64,000 nucleotides of DNA from an uncultured Selenomonadaceae bacterium (GCA_937902665.1 CALELM010000089.1:52233-116232), one strand, 5' to 3'. Positions 1 to 7,577 are shown, numbered from the stretch's first letter. Numbers and translations: made by a program. Notes: generated by a model not told the origin, from the sequence alone.

Positions 1-2
1 AA

Positions 3-239
3 GAAATAGCGGCTTTTCTGAGGATAAACCAAAACACTGTATATGAAATGTTCAAGGCAGGGAAGATAAAGAGCTTTGGCGGAGGTGCTAACGGGAAGTC
101 TATCCGCTGCATGAAGGTGGATTTTATTGAATGGCTGGATAGAGAACGCAACCAGTCGCAACAGGAAGAAAGTACCACGGATACATACGAAATGCCCATA
201 CAGATAACCAAAGGGGCAAGACGGCTGCAAGTGGTATAA
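3..239 (+). CDS. Excisionase-like helix-turn-helix protein, 5' end outside window
   Basis: The reading frame is open from the left edge, so the true start lies outside the window; the first internal Met (position 48) is not a credible start because the HTH begins before it. The visible part reads EIAAFLRINQNTVYEMFKAG followed by KIKSFG and a short C-terminal DFIEWLDRE helix, the pattern of excisionase/MerR-like (HTH_17) DNA-binding proteins. Such proteins usually bind phage DNA to control excision or early transcription. The last 25 residues are a polar tail. The family call rests on the motif; the exact role is inferred from the phage context. Confidence 0.6.
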   Translation, partial: EIAAFLRINQNTVYEMFKAGKIKSFGGGANGKSIRCMKVDFIEWLDRERNQSQQEESTTDTYEMPIQITKGARRLQVV

Positions 240-253
240 GGGAGGTTACGATT

Positions 254-508
254 ATGGCTATGGAAACTTTACACAAGGCATATTTCTTCAAGACTGAGCA
301 GGATAAGAACCTAAACCGAGCATTTATTTTGCACTGGATGGTGGACGAGGAAAAAGACCGCGGAGGCTTTTCTATTGTACAGCCTAGCATTGACGATGAA
401 GGAGTGATTGTTATAACAAAATACATTTGCGCGGCGGAAGGCGATTTTTTCGACATGGTGCGTATGATGAAGTTAATGATTGACCCTGTGGAGATGATTG
501 TGGAATGA
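254..508 (+). CDS. Hypothetical early phage protein (84 aa)
   Basis: I do not recognise this protein. It is small, acidic and soluble-looking, with no signal peptide or membrane segment. A GGGAGG Shine-Dalgarno lies 8 bases before the ATG. The first 17 coding bases (TGGCTATGGAAACTTTA, from position 255) recur exactly at the start of the gene at 821, so both proteins begin MAMETL. The stop overlaps the next start by four bases, which indicates translational coupling within the early operon. Confidence 0.6.
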   Translation: MAMETLHKAYFFKTEQDKNLNRAFILHWMVDEEKDRGGFSIVQPSIDDEGVIVITKYICAAEGDFFDMVRMMKLMIDPVEMIVE

Positions 509-813
509 GAAAAATGAAATTTCATGCAAGACGTGGAGTCGCTTGCTTAGTGCTTGCGGCAGCGGCATTGCTTTTTTGCGGCATGTATAAGGATGATCAT
601 GTGCTTGTAGAAGATGTGTACACCGTCAAGGGAGGTGACACGCTTTGGGGTATATCTGAAGATTATCTCAAGAAGGAAACTGGAGGGAGGCGCTATATCC
701 TTGAGTTTAAAGATGACATTAAAGAGCTTAACCCGTGGCTGGTCGATACGAAAGAGCAGATTCAGCCGGGAGACTCAATAACGATCAGGTATTGGGTGAA
801 GAAATCAGAGTAA
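505..813 (+). CDS. Membrane-anchored LysM-domain protein
   Basis: A short basic N-terminus is followed by a hydrophobic segment (about residues 11-26), then a LysM-type domain with YTVKGGDTLWGIS near residues 38-50 and a closing IQPGDSITI near residue 90. LysM domains bind peptidoglycan glycan chains. In an early phage gene this suggests a protein anchored in the inner membrane and touching the cell wall, perhaps for superinfection exclusion, but no function can be shown. The start overlaps the upstream stop in an ATGA arrangement. Confidence 0.65.
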   Translation: MRKMKFHARRGVACLVLAAAALLFCGMYKDDHVLVEDVYTVKGGDTLWGISEDYLKKETGGRRYILEFKDDIKELNPWLVDTKEQIQPGDSITIRYWVKKSE

Positions 814-820
814 GGAGAAT

Positions 821-1312
821 GTGGCTATGGAAACTTTAGAAGATATCAAGGCAAAAGCAAGGCAGAAAGTCGAGGCTGAAACTACGGACACAGACAGCTA
901 CACCGGCCAAATTGGCATGATGCTGCTTTCATGGATTGATTACGCGGATAATGCGGCGGAGCTGATCCTGACGGATGGCAAGACCGTTAAGGGAGCGTTT
1001 GAGGCTATCAGAGAATACGCAAGAGCGCACAGCACAAGAAATTATGCTTGTGTGCCACCGACAAAGGCAATGGAGCTGATACTGGAATATTTTGGGCAGG
1101 AAGAACCGCAAGCCGTCATTGAGGGCGGCCTCATGTACAAAGTAATGATGGATGAGGCGGCAAAATTCAAACCCTATGGGATGGAAACTCCGAAAAGCGA
1201 GGCAGTTACAAGTCAAAGTGAACAAAATCCGCAACCGGTTGCGGAAGAAGCAAAGCCACGAAATGACCTGTCAGCATTGAGTGCATTGAGTTTGGAGGAT
1301 TTGGGATTATGA
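821..1312 (+). CDS. PcfK-like (AcrIIA9-family-like) protein
   Basis: A 163-residue protein directly upstream of, and overlapping, a PcfJ-like gene. Residues about 45-95 have the look of the PcfK-like fold (a helical block with KGAFEAIREYA, then VPPTKAMELILEYFG). PcfK and PcfJ homologues are frequent neighbours on conjugative elements and phages, and AcrIIA9, a Cas9 inhibitor, belongs to the PcfK-like family. The family assignment here is tentative. The tail carries copy 1 of the prophage's in-frame palindromic repeat, encoding PQPVAE. It starts with GTG behind AAGGAG. Confidence 0.45.
   Translation: MAMETLEDIKAKARQKVEAETTDTDSYTGQIGMMLLSWIDYADNAAELILTDGKTVKGAFEAIREYARAHSTRNYACVPPTKAMELILEYFGQEEPQAVIEGGLMYKVMMDEAAKFKPYGMETPKSEAVTSQSEQNPQPVAEEAKPRNDLSALSALSLEDLGL
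1229..1244. repeat. Dispersed 16-bp palindrome, copy 1
   Basis: CCGCAACCGGTTGCGG is a perfect palindrome. It sits in frame near the 3' end of the PcfK-like gene and encodes PQPVA(E). Identical copies occur at 3843 and 7038, with one-arm variants at 9941, 17806 and 30388. Confidence 0.8.
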
Positions 1313-2979
1313 GCAAAGAGAATGTACCACAAACCATTCCACAAGTGATGGAACACTTCAACAAGCTGGCAGATGAACCGGAGATATTACAAAAGGTACG
1401 CGACCAGCTGCCTACCCACTTTTTTGTAAATGAGCCGGATGTGCGATATCACGCATGGTGCAGTCATTGCGGTGAGTGGGTGTATTTGGACAAATCCCGC
1501 CACCAAGCTGTGGTATCCTGCCCGAACTGCGAGACAAAGGGCAATGTGATTCACACATGGCGCGGCTATAAGCACCTAACCGATAAAATCCTCATGTATG
1601 TATACGGAAAGTCCACCAAATCCCCAGCGGATACAATAACGGCTAGGGCTATCTATATGGAAATCAAATGGTATCAAGAAAACGAAGTGCATAGCTACCC
1701 ACTGCCGTGGGATGTTGAACCATACGCCGCCGTGGATAGCTATTATGTCTTTGTGTATGGACAGGGGGCGGCACAGGCAAAAAATATTTATAAATGCAGC
1801 GCTTATTGGGCGGGTTGCGAGGAGCTTTTATTAAACAAGAGAATTATCCCAAGGTTTAGCCGGTATATGAACGCTGTATATGGCTATACCAACAATATAG
1901 AGTTGATAATGGACAATAATAGCGTGGATGAAGCGGTACAGGGAACGCCTTTTCAATATGTTTGGGATGAAGTTGGCGGCTATTTCACTGACAGGGGCAA
2001 TGATGGGGCCTATGTGAGACTCTTTGACACCACCGCAAAACACCCGTTTGCTGTGGAAATGCTGGCAAAGATGGGCAGCCCAACCCGTGATTGGCTGTAT
2101 AAACTGACCGAGGGCGGGCGTACAGCGGGCAGCTTGCTTAACTGGAAGGGCAAGACCATGAATAAGGTGCTGAAATACCCTTTACGCAAAGAGGAAAAAT
2201 ACTGGCTAAGAACAGTGGGGGAGATAAGAACCCCAGCGGATGTACTCTTTGGTACATGGCGATGGCTAAAAATAATAGGCGAAAACAACATAACATTGTC
2301 AGAAATCGAAAGGTTCAAAATGAGGCAGGCGGATTTATACAAAGCCCGTGAGGTTGTCAATCTATACCGATTGACGAAATACCTTGTCAGGCAGCAGGAA
2401 AAGCACCAAGACCATACCATCACATTGGATTTATATGCTGACTATATCGACGATTGCAGGGCTTTGGAGATTGACATGACCAAGAAAAGCAACTTTATGC
2501 CCAAGGATTTGATTGAGTCACACACCACTATACGGCATGAAGTCCAGTTGCGGAGGGATTTGGAATATGAGGAACGCCGCCGCAAGGAAAGCCGTAGCCA
2601 GAGGCGGGCGGCAGGGAGCAAAAACCGGCAGTACAAAAAGCTCAGGAAAAAGATATTGCAGAAATACGCCTTTGAGGCTGACGGGATGATGATTTATGTT
2701 CCCAAAAAGTTGGAAGAGCTGATAGATGAAGGGATTGCAATGCACTCATGTGTTGCCACCTATGTGGATCGAGTGGCCGCCGGCAGCACCATAGTGGTAT
2801 TTATTCGCTCACAGACAGACCACAAACAGCGTATAGGCACCATGGAGATAAGCAAGGACGGCAGTTACATAGTGCAGGCCCGTGCCAAGTATAACAGGAA
2901 CCTACCGCCGGAAGCAGATGCCTTTGTGCAGAAGTTCCGAAAAGCCAAAATTGATAATACTGGGAGGAAAACAGCGTAA
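1309..2979 (+). CDS. PcfJ-like protein
   Basis: This 556-residue protein matches the PcfJ-like family found on conjugative plasmids and phages. Visible features are an N-terminal zinc-binding pair set (CSHCGEW and CPNCETKG, about residues 50-80), a basic central region rich in Arg/Lys (about residues 420-450), and the conserved C-terminal block from DGMMIYVPKK through MHSCVATYVDRVAAG and IVVFIR to the end. No enzymatic activity is established for the family. It overlaps the upstream PcfK-like gene (ATGA) and the downstream DUF3102 gene (TAATG), so the three are co-translated. Confidence 0.75.
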   Translation: MSKENVPQTIPQVMEHFNKLADEPEILQKVRDQLPTHFFVNEPDVRYHAWCSHCGEWVYLDKSRHQAVVSCPNCETKGNVIHTWRGYKHLTDKILMYVYGKSTKSPADTITARAIYMEIKWYQENEVHSYPLPWDVEPYAAVDSYYVFVYGQGAAQAKNIYKCSAYWAGCEELLLNKRIIPRFSRYMNAVYGYTNNIELIMDNNSVDEAVQGTPFQYVWDEVGGYFTDRGNDGAYVRLFDTTAKHPFAVEMLAKMGSPTRDWLYKLTEGGRTAGSLLNWKGKTMNKVLKYPLRKEEKYWLRTVGEIRTPADVLFGTWRWLKIIGENNITLSEIERFKMRQADLYKAREVVNLYRLTKYLVRQQEKHQDHTITLDLYADYIDDCRALEIDMTKKSNFMPKDLIESHTTIRHEVQLRRDLEYEERRRKESRSQRRAAGSKNRQYKKLRKKILQKYAFEADGMMIYVPKKLEELIDEGIAMHSCVATYVDRVAAGSTIVVFIRSQTDHKQRIGTMEISKDGSYIVQARAKYNRNLPPEADAFVQKFRKAKIDNTGRKTA

Positions 2980-4028
2980 TGGAAGATATGGAAGTAATGC
3001 CGGTGGCGGCAGAAAATCAGGTAACAGAACCCAATGAGCAGAAACTTGAACGACTGGCAACGGAAATTAACACTATAAAGGTGCAGGTGCAGCAGGTGGT
3101 ACAGAATGGCACCCTTGAAATTGGGCGGCGGCTCATTCAGGCAAAAGCGGCAGTGCCACATGGGTGCTGGGGGCAATGGCTCAAAGAAAAGGTGGACTAT
3201 TCGGAACGCACGGCGCAAATGCTTATTGCCACTTATGAGAGATTCGGCAACGACCAGCAGAAATTATTTGGTAAGAGTGCGGATCCGGAGCTAGTGGCAC
3301 AGCTGAACCGTTCCCAAATGTTCGCCCTCATGTCTATCAAGAATGAGGATGATTGTGTGGCTTTCATGGAAAAGCACAAAGAAGAACTGCCGGACATGTC
3401 CAAGAGAGAGTTGGAGCAGGCCATAAAGGAACGTGACCAAGCCCAAAAAGATTTGGAGGCATGGCGCAACAAGTGCGATAACCTCACCGATACAGCCAAC
3501 AAGGCCACCCAGCGGGCGGAAAAGCTCAAAGCCGAACTGGCCAAACTGAAAGCAGATACAGCGGCAGGCAACGACGAATTGGACAAGCTCAAAGAAGAAA
3601 ATGAAACCCTGCAAAGATCCCTTGAACTGGAAAAACGCAACGCCTCAGATGCTTATCACGATACAGAGGAGGCCCAGCGGCAACTTTGTGAGGAGCGCAC
3701 CAAGTATGAGGAGCAGTTAAAAGCATTGAAAGAGGCAAGGGAGACTACCGAAAACGAGGAGCTAAAGCGGTTGCAGGTGGAAATTGCCGTCAGCGCGGGC
3801 AAAATTAAGCAGTTGGAGCAACAACTGGAAGAAGCAGCAAAACCGCAACCGGTTGCGGCACCACCGGAGAAAACCAAAGAGGAAAAAGATTTTGCAAGGC
3901 ACTTTGAAAACTGCAAAGCCGAATTTACACAGCTTATCAATACTATGGGGGCTATCAACGAAAACCAAGATAAATACCGTGAGGCAACCCGTAAATTGCT
4001 GGGGATTATGTCACAACTGATTGGATAA
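2979..4028 (+). CDS. DUF3102 domain protein with long coiled coil
   Basis: The N-terminal ~100 residues fit DUF3102: LERLATEIN, GRRLIQAKAAVPHG, and a segment resembling a ParB/KorB helix-turn-helix (YSERTAQMLIATYERF). Residues about 140-290 are strongly heptad-like and highly charged, predicting a long coiled coil. Proteins of this type occur in phage and plasmid early regions and may bind DNA or scaffold other proteins; no function is known. Copy 2 of the palindromic repeat encodes PQPVA at the end of the coiled coil, as if placed in a linker before a C-terminal helical domain of about 55 residues. Confidence 0.65.
   Translation: MEDMEVMPVAAENQVTEPNEQKLERLATEINTIKVQVQQVVQNGTLEIGRRLIQAKAAVPHGCWGQWLKEKVDYSERTAQMLIATYERFGNDQQKLFGKSADPELVAQLNRSQMFALMSIKNEDDCVAFMEKHKEELPDMSKRELEQAIKERDQAQKDLEAWRNKCDNLTDTANKATQRAEKLKAELAKLKADTAAGNDELDKLKEENETLQRSLELEKRNASDAYHDTEEAQRQLCEERTKYEEQLKALKEARETTENEELKRLQVEIAVSAGKIKQLEQQLEEAAKPQPVAAPPEKTKEEKDFARHFENCKAEFTQLINTMGAINENQDKYREATRKLLGIMSQLIG
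3843..3858. repeat. Dispersed 16-bp palindrome, copy 2
   Basis: A perfect CCGCAACCGGTTGCGG copy in frame in the DUF3102 gene. Together with 16 bases of upstream flank (GGAAGAAGCAGCAAAA) it is identical to copy 3 at 7038, so the shared block is 32 bp. Confidence 0.8.
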
Positions 4029-4046
4029 AGGAAGGGGCTGGATATC

Positions 4047-4325
4047 ATGTATGATGCGTGTGATCTGCCCAGCCCTGTTGTGCGGGACAGCAAAAGCAGC
4101 GTAAGCACCTATTCAGAATTAGATTGGGTATACCGGGTACGGGAGGAGCTGGACGAGGCCCTAGCCGCCGAAACGTGGGCAGAAAAAGGGGAGGAGATTG
4201 TGGATGCCATTACGGTGTGTGTTTCGTGGTTAGAGACATTAGGCTTTACCGAACATGCACGGGCGGAGCTTTTCCGGAGAGTCAACGCAAAGAACCAAGC
4301 CCGGGGATATATGGAGGAAAAATGA
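4047..4325 (+). CDS. MazG-like nucleotide pyrophosphohydrolase domain protein
   Basis: A 92-residue all-helical protein with the metal-binding arrangement of the MazG/dUTPase-like NTP pyrophosphatase superfamily: REELDEALAAE near residue 32, then EEIVDAITVCVSWLE near residue 48 (ExxE ... ExxD). Such enzymes hydrolyse NTPs to NMP and pyrophosphate, and phage copies are thought to adjust nucleotide pools or alarmones. The length fits a single-domain MazG-like protein. It overlaps the next small gene in an ATGA arrangement. Confidence 0.65.
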   Translation: MYDACDLPSPVVRDSKSSVSTYSELDWVYRVREELDEALAAETWAEKGEEIVDAITVCVSWLETLGFTEHARAELFRRVNAKNQARGYMEEK

Positions 4326-4483
4326 GAACTTTGTTTTATGAGCATAGCGCGGAAATGGCCTATATAAAACTTGAGAGCATAGACGGGCAGCTAAAAAAAG
4401 CAGGCCGGAGGCGTAGAAGAATAGGCAAAGCCGAATTAAAAAGAAGATTACTCAAAGATTTGGCACGAAAACAGGAGGAATGA
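4322..4483 (+). CDS. Small basic phage protein (53 aa)
   Basis: A short frame starting at an ATG that overlaps the upstream stop. The C-terminal half is very basic (RRRRRIG, KRRLLKDLARK), which suggests nucleic-acid binding, but the family is not recognised. An open frame in the same phase begins further upstream inside the MazG-like gene; the ATGA junction favours the start chosen here. After its stop a 17-codon frame (4487-4540, behind AGGAGG) may be a leader or a decayed gene. Confidence 0.5.
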   Translation: MRTLFYEHSAEMAYIKLESIDGQLKKAGRRRRRIGKAELKRRLLKDLARKQEE

Positions 4484-4570
4484 TTTATGAGCGGTATTTG
4501 TACAAGACACGGTGGTTTTGGCGTTTTGGTACTGGCATGATACGAGGAAAGGAAAATAGGCATAAGAAAA

Positions 4571-4595
4571 GCCCCATAGCTGCAAACTATGGGGC
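4571..4595. terminator. Nine-bp perfect hairpin, possible terminator or attenuator
   Basis: GCCCCATAG and CTATGGGGC pair perfectly around a 7-base loop (4580-4586). There is no T-run on the plus strand, but the minus strand reads into TTTTCTTATG, so it would act better as a terminator for leftward transcription. It closes the early gene block before the replication gene. Confidence 0.4.
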
Positions 4596-4690
4596 ATTGC
4601 TGGGAAGTCCAGCAAAGTGGCTATAAGAAACTTCCATATAAATTATAGCACACTTTCCAAAAACCTACAATAATATAGCGTCTGACAGGT

Positions 4691-4718
4691 ACGGGTGAAA
4701 GTCCCGTTAGCGGGTTCA
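4691..4718. other. Structured region before the replication gene, candidate origin or RNA structure
   Basis: Two mutually exclusive stems can form: ACGGG (4691-4695) with CCCGT (4703-4707), or TGAA (4696-4699) plus CCCG (4703-4706) with CGGG (4711-4714) plus TTCA (4715-4718) around a TTAG loop. It lies about 80 bases before an HUH replication protein in an otherwise AT-rich gap (4621-4799). A rolling-circle nick site or a leader control element are both possible; neither is shown. Confidence 0.3.
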
Positions 4719-4799
4719 TCAAGGCGTTAATAATTCACGCATAGAGTAATACAATAAGATTTTATAAAATATATAATCCTATGATGGGGTGAGAGAGTC

Positions 4800-5651
4800 G
4801 TGCCATACATTCAGAAAAACAGAGAAACAAGAGATAAAAAAATAATAGTCATAGACAAGTATTACAGTTTCATGGCAAGACCTAAGGGAAAGAAGCTGAA
4901 AGAGATTAGAAATCCCAAAGAGAATGTGTCCCCGGAGGATTTGAAAAAGAGAAACCGGAGAAGGGCCACGGAAAGAGTTGCCTTGATGATTGCCAATAAC
5001 TTTGTAGAGGGCAGCCCTTACCTGACTGTGACCTATGACAAAGAAAATCTGACAGCCGGGGAAGAACTGGAAACGAGAGTCAAGAAGGATTTGAGAAATT
5101 TTGAGGACAGGCTGAAAAGATTTTATAAAAAGCAGGGGGTAGAGCTGAAATATGCCGCCACTGTGGAAAATGTGATGCCGGGGAGAGGCCGCGCCCATGC
5201 GCATTTGATTTTATCCATCTTGCCGGAAGTAAAAACGGATCGAGAGTATGAGAGGATTTTTACCAAGATTTGGGGCAAGGGGCATGTGAGAGTAGAGCAA
5301 TATGGTGGAGAGGCAACGGATGCCACAAGACTGGCAGCATATTTCATGAAACAGGAAAAAGCTGACGGCGGGGCAAGAATGAATTTTTCCCGCAACTGTG
5401 ACCCCCCAGCAGAGAAGAAAAGAGAAATTCGCCGCTCAGAGAGTTTTTCCCACCGCATAAATGTGCCCAAGGGGTACTTTGTGAATAAAGAGCTGACTTT
5501 CAAAGGCTTAACGGATGGAGGTTACCCATGCCAGCATATTGTGCTAGAGCAGTGTGAAGAAACTGACCGCCGTATCTATGACATGAAACAAGGCAAATAC
5601 ATGGAAACGACCTGTCACCAACCAAAAGGCAGAGATTATTTCAAAGGATGA
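4800..5651 (+). CDS. HUH rolling-circle replication endonuclease (P2 gpA-like role)
   Basis: This 283-residue protein has the order of motifs seen in Rep endonucleases of the HUH class: motif 1 YLTVTYD (residues 74-80), the metal-binding HUH motif RAHAHLIL (residues 131-138, His133/His135), and a candidate nucleophile Tyr181 in RLAAYFMKQEK. It would nick one strand at the phage origin and become linked to the 5' end to start rolling-circle replication. Length and layout fit the Rep_ORF2/G2P-like family. It starts with GTG behind a weak GGGGTGAGAG; the structured stretch about 80 bases upstream is a candidate origin. Confidence 0.7.
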   Translation: MPYIQKNRETRDKKIIVIDKYYSFMARPKGKKLKEIRNPKENVSPEDLKKRNRRRATERVALMIANNFVEGSPYLTVTYDKENLTAGEELETRVKKDLRNFEDRLKRFYKKQGVELKYAATVENVMPGRGRAHAHLILSILPEVKTDREYERIFTKIWGKGHVRVEQYGGEATDATRLAAYFMKQEKADGGARMNFSRNCDPPAEKKREIRRSESFSHRINVPKGYFVNKELTFKGLTDGGYPCQHIVLEQCEETDRRIYDMKQGKYMETTCHQPKGRDYFKG

Positions 5652-5673
5652 AACAAATTAGGAGGCATAGCAA

Positions 5674-5868
5674 GTGATTGAATTAAAAAGCAACATGACA
5701 CAAGCTGAGATTATTAGAGCAGAAAAGCAGCTGAAAGACCGCCGGGCAAAAGCCCTTGCAGATTTCAAGGCAGGGCGGAAAAAGTCAAGTGACACCATAG
5801 CTATCAAAAAGGCTATTGATGATATGCTGAAACTTTTGGCAAAGAAGAAAAAGAGGGTGCGTAAATGA
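5674..5868 (+). CDS. Small basic helical phage protein (64 aa)
   Basis: A very Lys/Arg-rich helical protein (RAEKQLKDRRAKALADFKAG), ending in KKKKRVRK, and starting with GTG eight bases after GGAGG. Its position just after the HUH replication gene suggests a nucleic-acid-binding accessory to replication, which is inference only. I do not recognise a family. Confidence 0.5.
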   Translation: MIELKSNMTQAEIIRAEKQLKDRRAKALADFKAGRKKSSDTIAIKKAIDDMLKLLAKKKKRVRK

Positions 5869-5875
5869 CAGCATT

Positions 5876-6016
5876 GTGATTCTCTTAGTAATGGCTTTGT
5901 TCTATGGGGCAGGCAAAAATGAGCGTATACAGAAATGGAGGGCACGCCGTGAAAATCAAAGATTATATAAGGCTGAGAAAGATTACGGAATTGCGCCGCG
6001 CCGGTGGAAAGGTTAA
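5876..6016 (+). CDS. Possible small protein with hydrophobic N-terminus (46 aa)
   Basis: A frame starting GTG (or ATG at 5891) encodes a short hydrophobic stretch (VILLVMALFYGAG) followed by a basic, Tyr-containing tail. No good Shine-Dalgarno precedes either start. It overlaps the 35-codon frame at 5949 in another phase; at most one or both tiny genes are real. Nothing longer is coded in this gap. Confidence 0.3.
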   Translation: MILLVMALFYGAGKNERIQKWRARRENQRLYKAEKDYGIAPRRWKG

Positions 6017-6056
6017 TAAACCCAAACGGAAAAAGAGAAAGCGGGGCGGGCGGTAA
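5949..6056 (+). CDS. Possible very basic small protein (35 aa)
   Basis: A GTG start is preceded at good spacing by GGAGGG, and the stop directly abuts the ATG of the zinc-ribbon gene at 6057. The product is extremely basic (KPKRKKRKRGGR at the C-terminus), which suggests nucleic-acid binding. The strong ribosome binding site makes this the better candidate of the two overlapping small frames. Confidence 0.35.
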   Translation: MKIKDYIRLRKITELRRAGGKVNKPKRKKRKRGGR

Positions 6057-6524
6057 ATGGAAAAAATATGGTTTTGCCAAGAATGCCAAGTGATGATGGA
6101 GCGTCAAGAGGCAGGCTTTTATAAATGCCAGGTTTGCGGTGCAGAGGCGTGGCCGGATGGGGAAGCCCAGTATGAGGCGAACCATGCCAAGGCTACTCTT
6201 GCGGAAAAGGTGCACGGCACGTGGTTTTGTCAAAAGTGCCGGGTGCCAATGACACCGATTGACGAAGATTTTTGCAAGTGCCCGGAATGTACGGCTGAGG
6301 TTTGGTATGGAAAGCCACAGCATGAAACGAGGGACGAACTACGGGAAATGATGGGGGAGACAGAGGAATTTCCACACCTGCCACACAACTGTGATACCGG
6401 CATATTGTACGGTGGAAAGGCCGCAAGAGGCGGGGGAGGTGGCTCACATAGTAGGAATAACCGCAAGGCCAACCTGAACAAGCCTACAACCGCCCAGCTA
6501 TATAAGAGATTGTGCGATAACTAA
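6057..6524 (+). CDS. Tandem zinc-ribbon protein
   Basis: The 155-residue product contains two similar zinc-ribbon units: CQEC ... CQVC (about residues 7-28) and CQKC ... CPEC (about residues 59-80), so an internal duplication is likely. The C-terminal 40 residues are Gly- and Asn-rich and probably disordered. Zinc ribbons of this kind bind nucleic acid or protein partners. There is no recognised family and the role in the phage cycle is unknown. Confidence 0.55.
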   Translation: MEKIWFCQECQVMMERQEAGFYKCQVCGAEAWPDGEAQYEANHAKATLAEKVHGTWFCQKCRVPMTPIDEDFCKCPECTAEVWYGKPQHETRDELREMMGETEEFPHLPHNCDTGILYGGKAARGGGGGSHSRNNRKANLNKPTTAQLYKRLCDN

Positions 6525-6563
6525 GAAGGGGCGAAGATGGGACCTTTAAGGAGGAGTGAGAAT

Positions 6564-7058
6564 ATGAAAAAGCAGGCTTTGAGTGTATCAGTCAAGACCA
6601 AGAAAGATACTCAAATTTTTACAGTCAAGTGGAAGGAGGCAACCGGAGAGGAAAGGCAATGCAAGAGCACGGATTTTCCACGGCCTGAGTTACTGGATAC
6701 CTTAACGGCATTTTTGTCACTGATGCCGAATTATACAGGGATTCAGGCAGATAATATCAAATGGGCGGAAATAGCGGGCGGCAACTTTGAATACACCAAG
6801 GACGGGGAAGTTACATTGTCTTTGGGCGTGGCGGTAATTATCAAAGGCGTGGGCAGCTACACATTCAAATCACCGGAGATGACTGTGAATTTAGAACACG
6901 CCGATATCAACACAGCCGAGGATTGGCGGGACAAATACAGTGCCCTGGCTAAATTCCTCCATGACGAAATTATTTACTATGCCGAGGGAAAGCGTGCCCA
7001 GGGCACATTATTTGAACCCCAGGAAGAAGCAGCAAAACCGCAACCGGTTGCGGAATAA
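6564..7058 (+). CDS. Hypothetical phage protein (164 aa)
   Basis: The family is not recognised. I place the start at the ATG preceded by GGAGGAGTGAG, nine codons inside the longest open frame. The sequence looks like a mixed alpha/beta soluble protein with repeated beta strands in the middle (about residues 15-120). Its last residues AAKPQPVAE are encoded by copy 3 of the palindromic repeat, so the repeat forms the extreme C-terminus here. Confidence 0.5.
   Translation: MKKQALSVSVKTKKDTQIFTVKWKEATGEERQCKSTDFPRPELLDTLTAFLSLMPNYTGIQADNIKWAEIAGGNFEYTKDGEVTLSLGVAVIIKGVGSYTFKSPEMTVNLEHADINTAEDWRDKYSALAKFLHDEIIYYAEGKRAQGTLFEPQEEAAKPQPVAE
7038..7053. repeat. Dispersed 16-bp palindrome, copy 3
   Basis: A perfect CCGCAACCGGTTGCGG copy that ends two bases before the stop codon of the 164-residue protein gene. 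With its upstream flank it matches copy 2 over 32 bp. Confidence 0.8.
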
Positions 7059-7129
7059 TCAAGGCTGAAAATATTGGCCGGGATTTCGCCACGCCAAGCG
7101 GGCGGCTGACTGGCAAGAAGTAAAATAAT

Positions 7130-7159
7130 TTGACACTTAAAAGCGGAGAGTGATATATT
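7130..7159 (+). promoter_or_regulatory. Sigma70-type promoter of RNA unit 1
   Basis: A perfect -35 TTGACA (7130-7135), an 18-bp spacer ending AGTGA, and a -10 TATATT (7154-7159). The same layout recurs at 10035. The predicted start is the A at about 7166, just before a small hairpin. Confidence 0.65.
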
Positions 7160-7165
7160 TAAGCC

Positions 7166-7216
7166 ATAGGAGTGTACCTAAAAGGGTATCCGCTTAAACG
7201 CGGATGCCCCTTTTTT
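7166..7216 (+). ncRNA. Candidate ~50-nt structured RNA, unit 1
   Basis: The predicted transcript would start at the promoter above. It forms a small hairpin TAGG-AGTGTA-CCTA (7167-7180), then a 10-bp stem GGGTATCCGC / GCGGATGCCC (7184-7193 with 7200-7209, one G-U pair) and a T-run (7211-7216), a good intrinsic terminator. The second copy at 10071 keeps the AGTGTA loop, the distances and the design, with a compensatory change in the small stem. It may be a free small RNA or a leader with early termination before the HNH gene. Confidence 0.5.
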
Positions 7217-7243
7217 ATTGCAGAATTTTAGGGGGTATGTCTT

Positions 7244-7546
7244 ATGGCAGCAATTCCAAAACACAAACGGATCAAGAACCGCAAGACCATTCAGGCGGTG
7301 CGAAAAGATTATTGCGAGTATTGCGGCGGCAGGGCAACGGGTGAACCACACCACATGTTTACAGTTGGAAGTGGTGGTGGTGATGTAGAGTATAACATGG
7401 TTCAATTGTGCACGTGCTGCCATGTAGCAGTTCATGCAGGACACATTGAGCGTGATGAATTATTATCAATCGTTGCAAGGCGTGAAGGGCTGACCGTGGA
7501 CGAGGTGTATAGACTTAACAGGCGGGCTATGGGGTATGATGTGTGA
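7244..7546 (+). CDS. HNH endonuclease-type protein
   Basis: A 100-residue protein with an HNH-like zinc-bound nuclease layout: CEYCGG (about residue 24), EPHHM (about 35), NMVQLCTCCHVAVHAG (about 50-65). Such small HNH proteins often sit next to terminase genes in cos-type phages and are needed, as for HK97 gp74, for terminase cleavage. Here it lies just upstream of the terminase genes, matching that arrangement. A clear Shine-Dalgarno (GGGGG) precedes the ATG. Confidence 0.75.
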   Translation: MAAIPKHKRIKNRKTIQAVRKDYCEYCGGRATGEPHHMFTVGSGGGDVEYNMVQLCTCCHVAVHAGHIERDELLSIVARREGLTVDEVYRLNRRAMGYDV

Positions 7547-7562
7547 CTTCTCAGAGCTTTGG

Positions 7563-7577
7563 GCACCCCCGGGGTGC
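7563..7577. other. GC-rich palindrome between HNH and terminase genes, candidate packaging site
   Basis: GCACCCC and GGGGTGC form a 7-bp inverted repeat around one base. The surrounding gap (7547-7689) is GC-rich and non-coding, sits directly before the small terminase gene and after an HNH gene, which is where cos sites lie in many such phages. The cut site cannot be deduced from the sequence. Confidence 0.3.

Noticed and set aside
4487..4540. Seventeen-codon frame with good Shine-Dalgarno
   Set aside because: Too short to support as a gene; noted only with the preceding small gene.
4680..4720. Group II intron fragment (GTGAAAGTCC-like sequence)
   Set aside because: The similarity is a few bases only, with no domain V and no intron protein nearby.
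7184..7216. tRNA-like structure
   Set aside because: Only one stem with a T-run; it is an intrinsic terminator. No tRNA or rRNA gene was recognised in the window.
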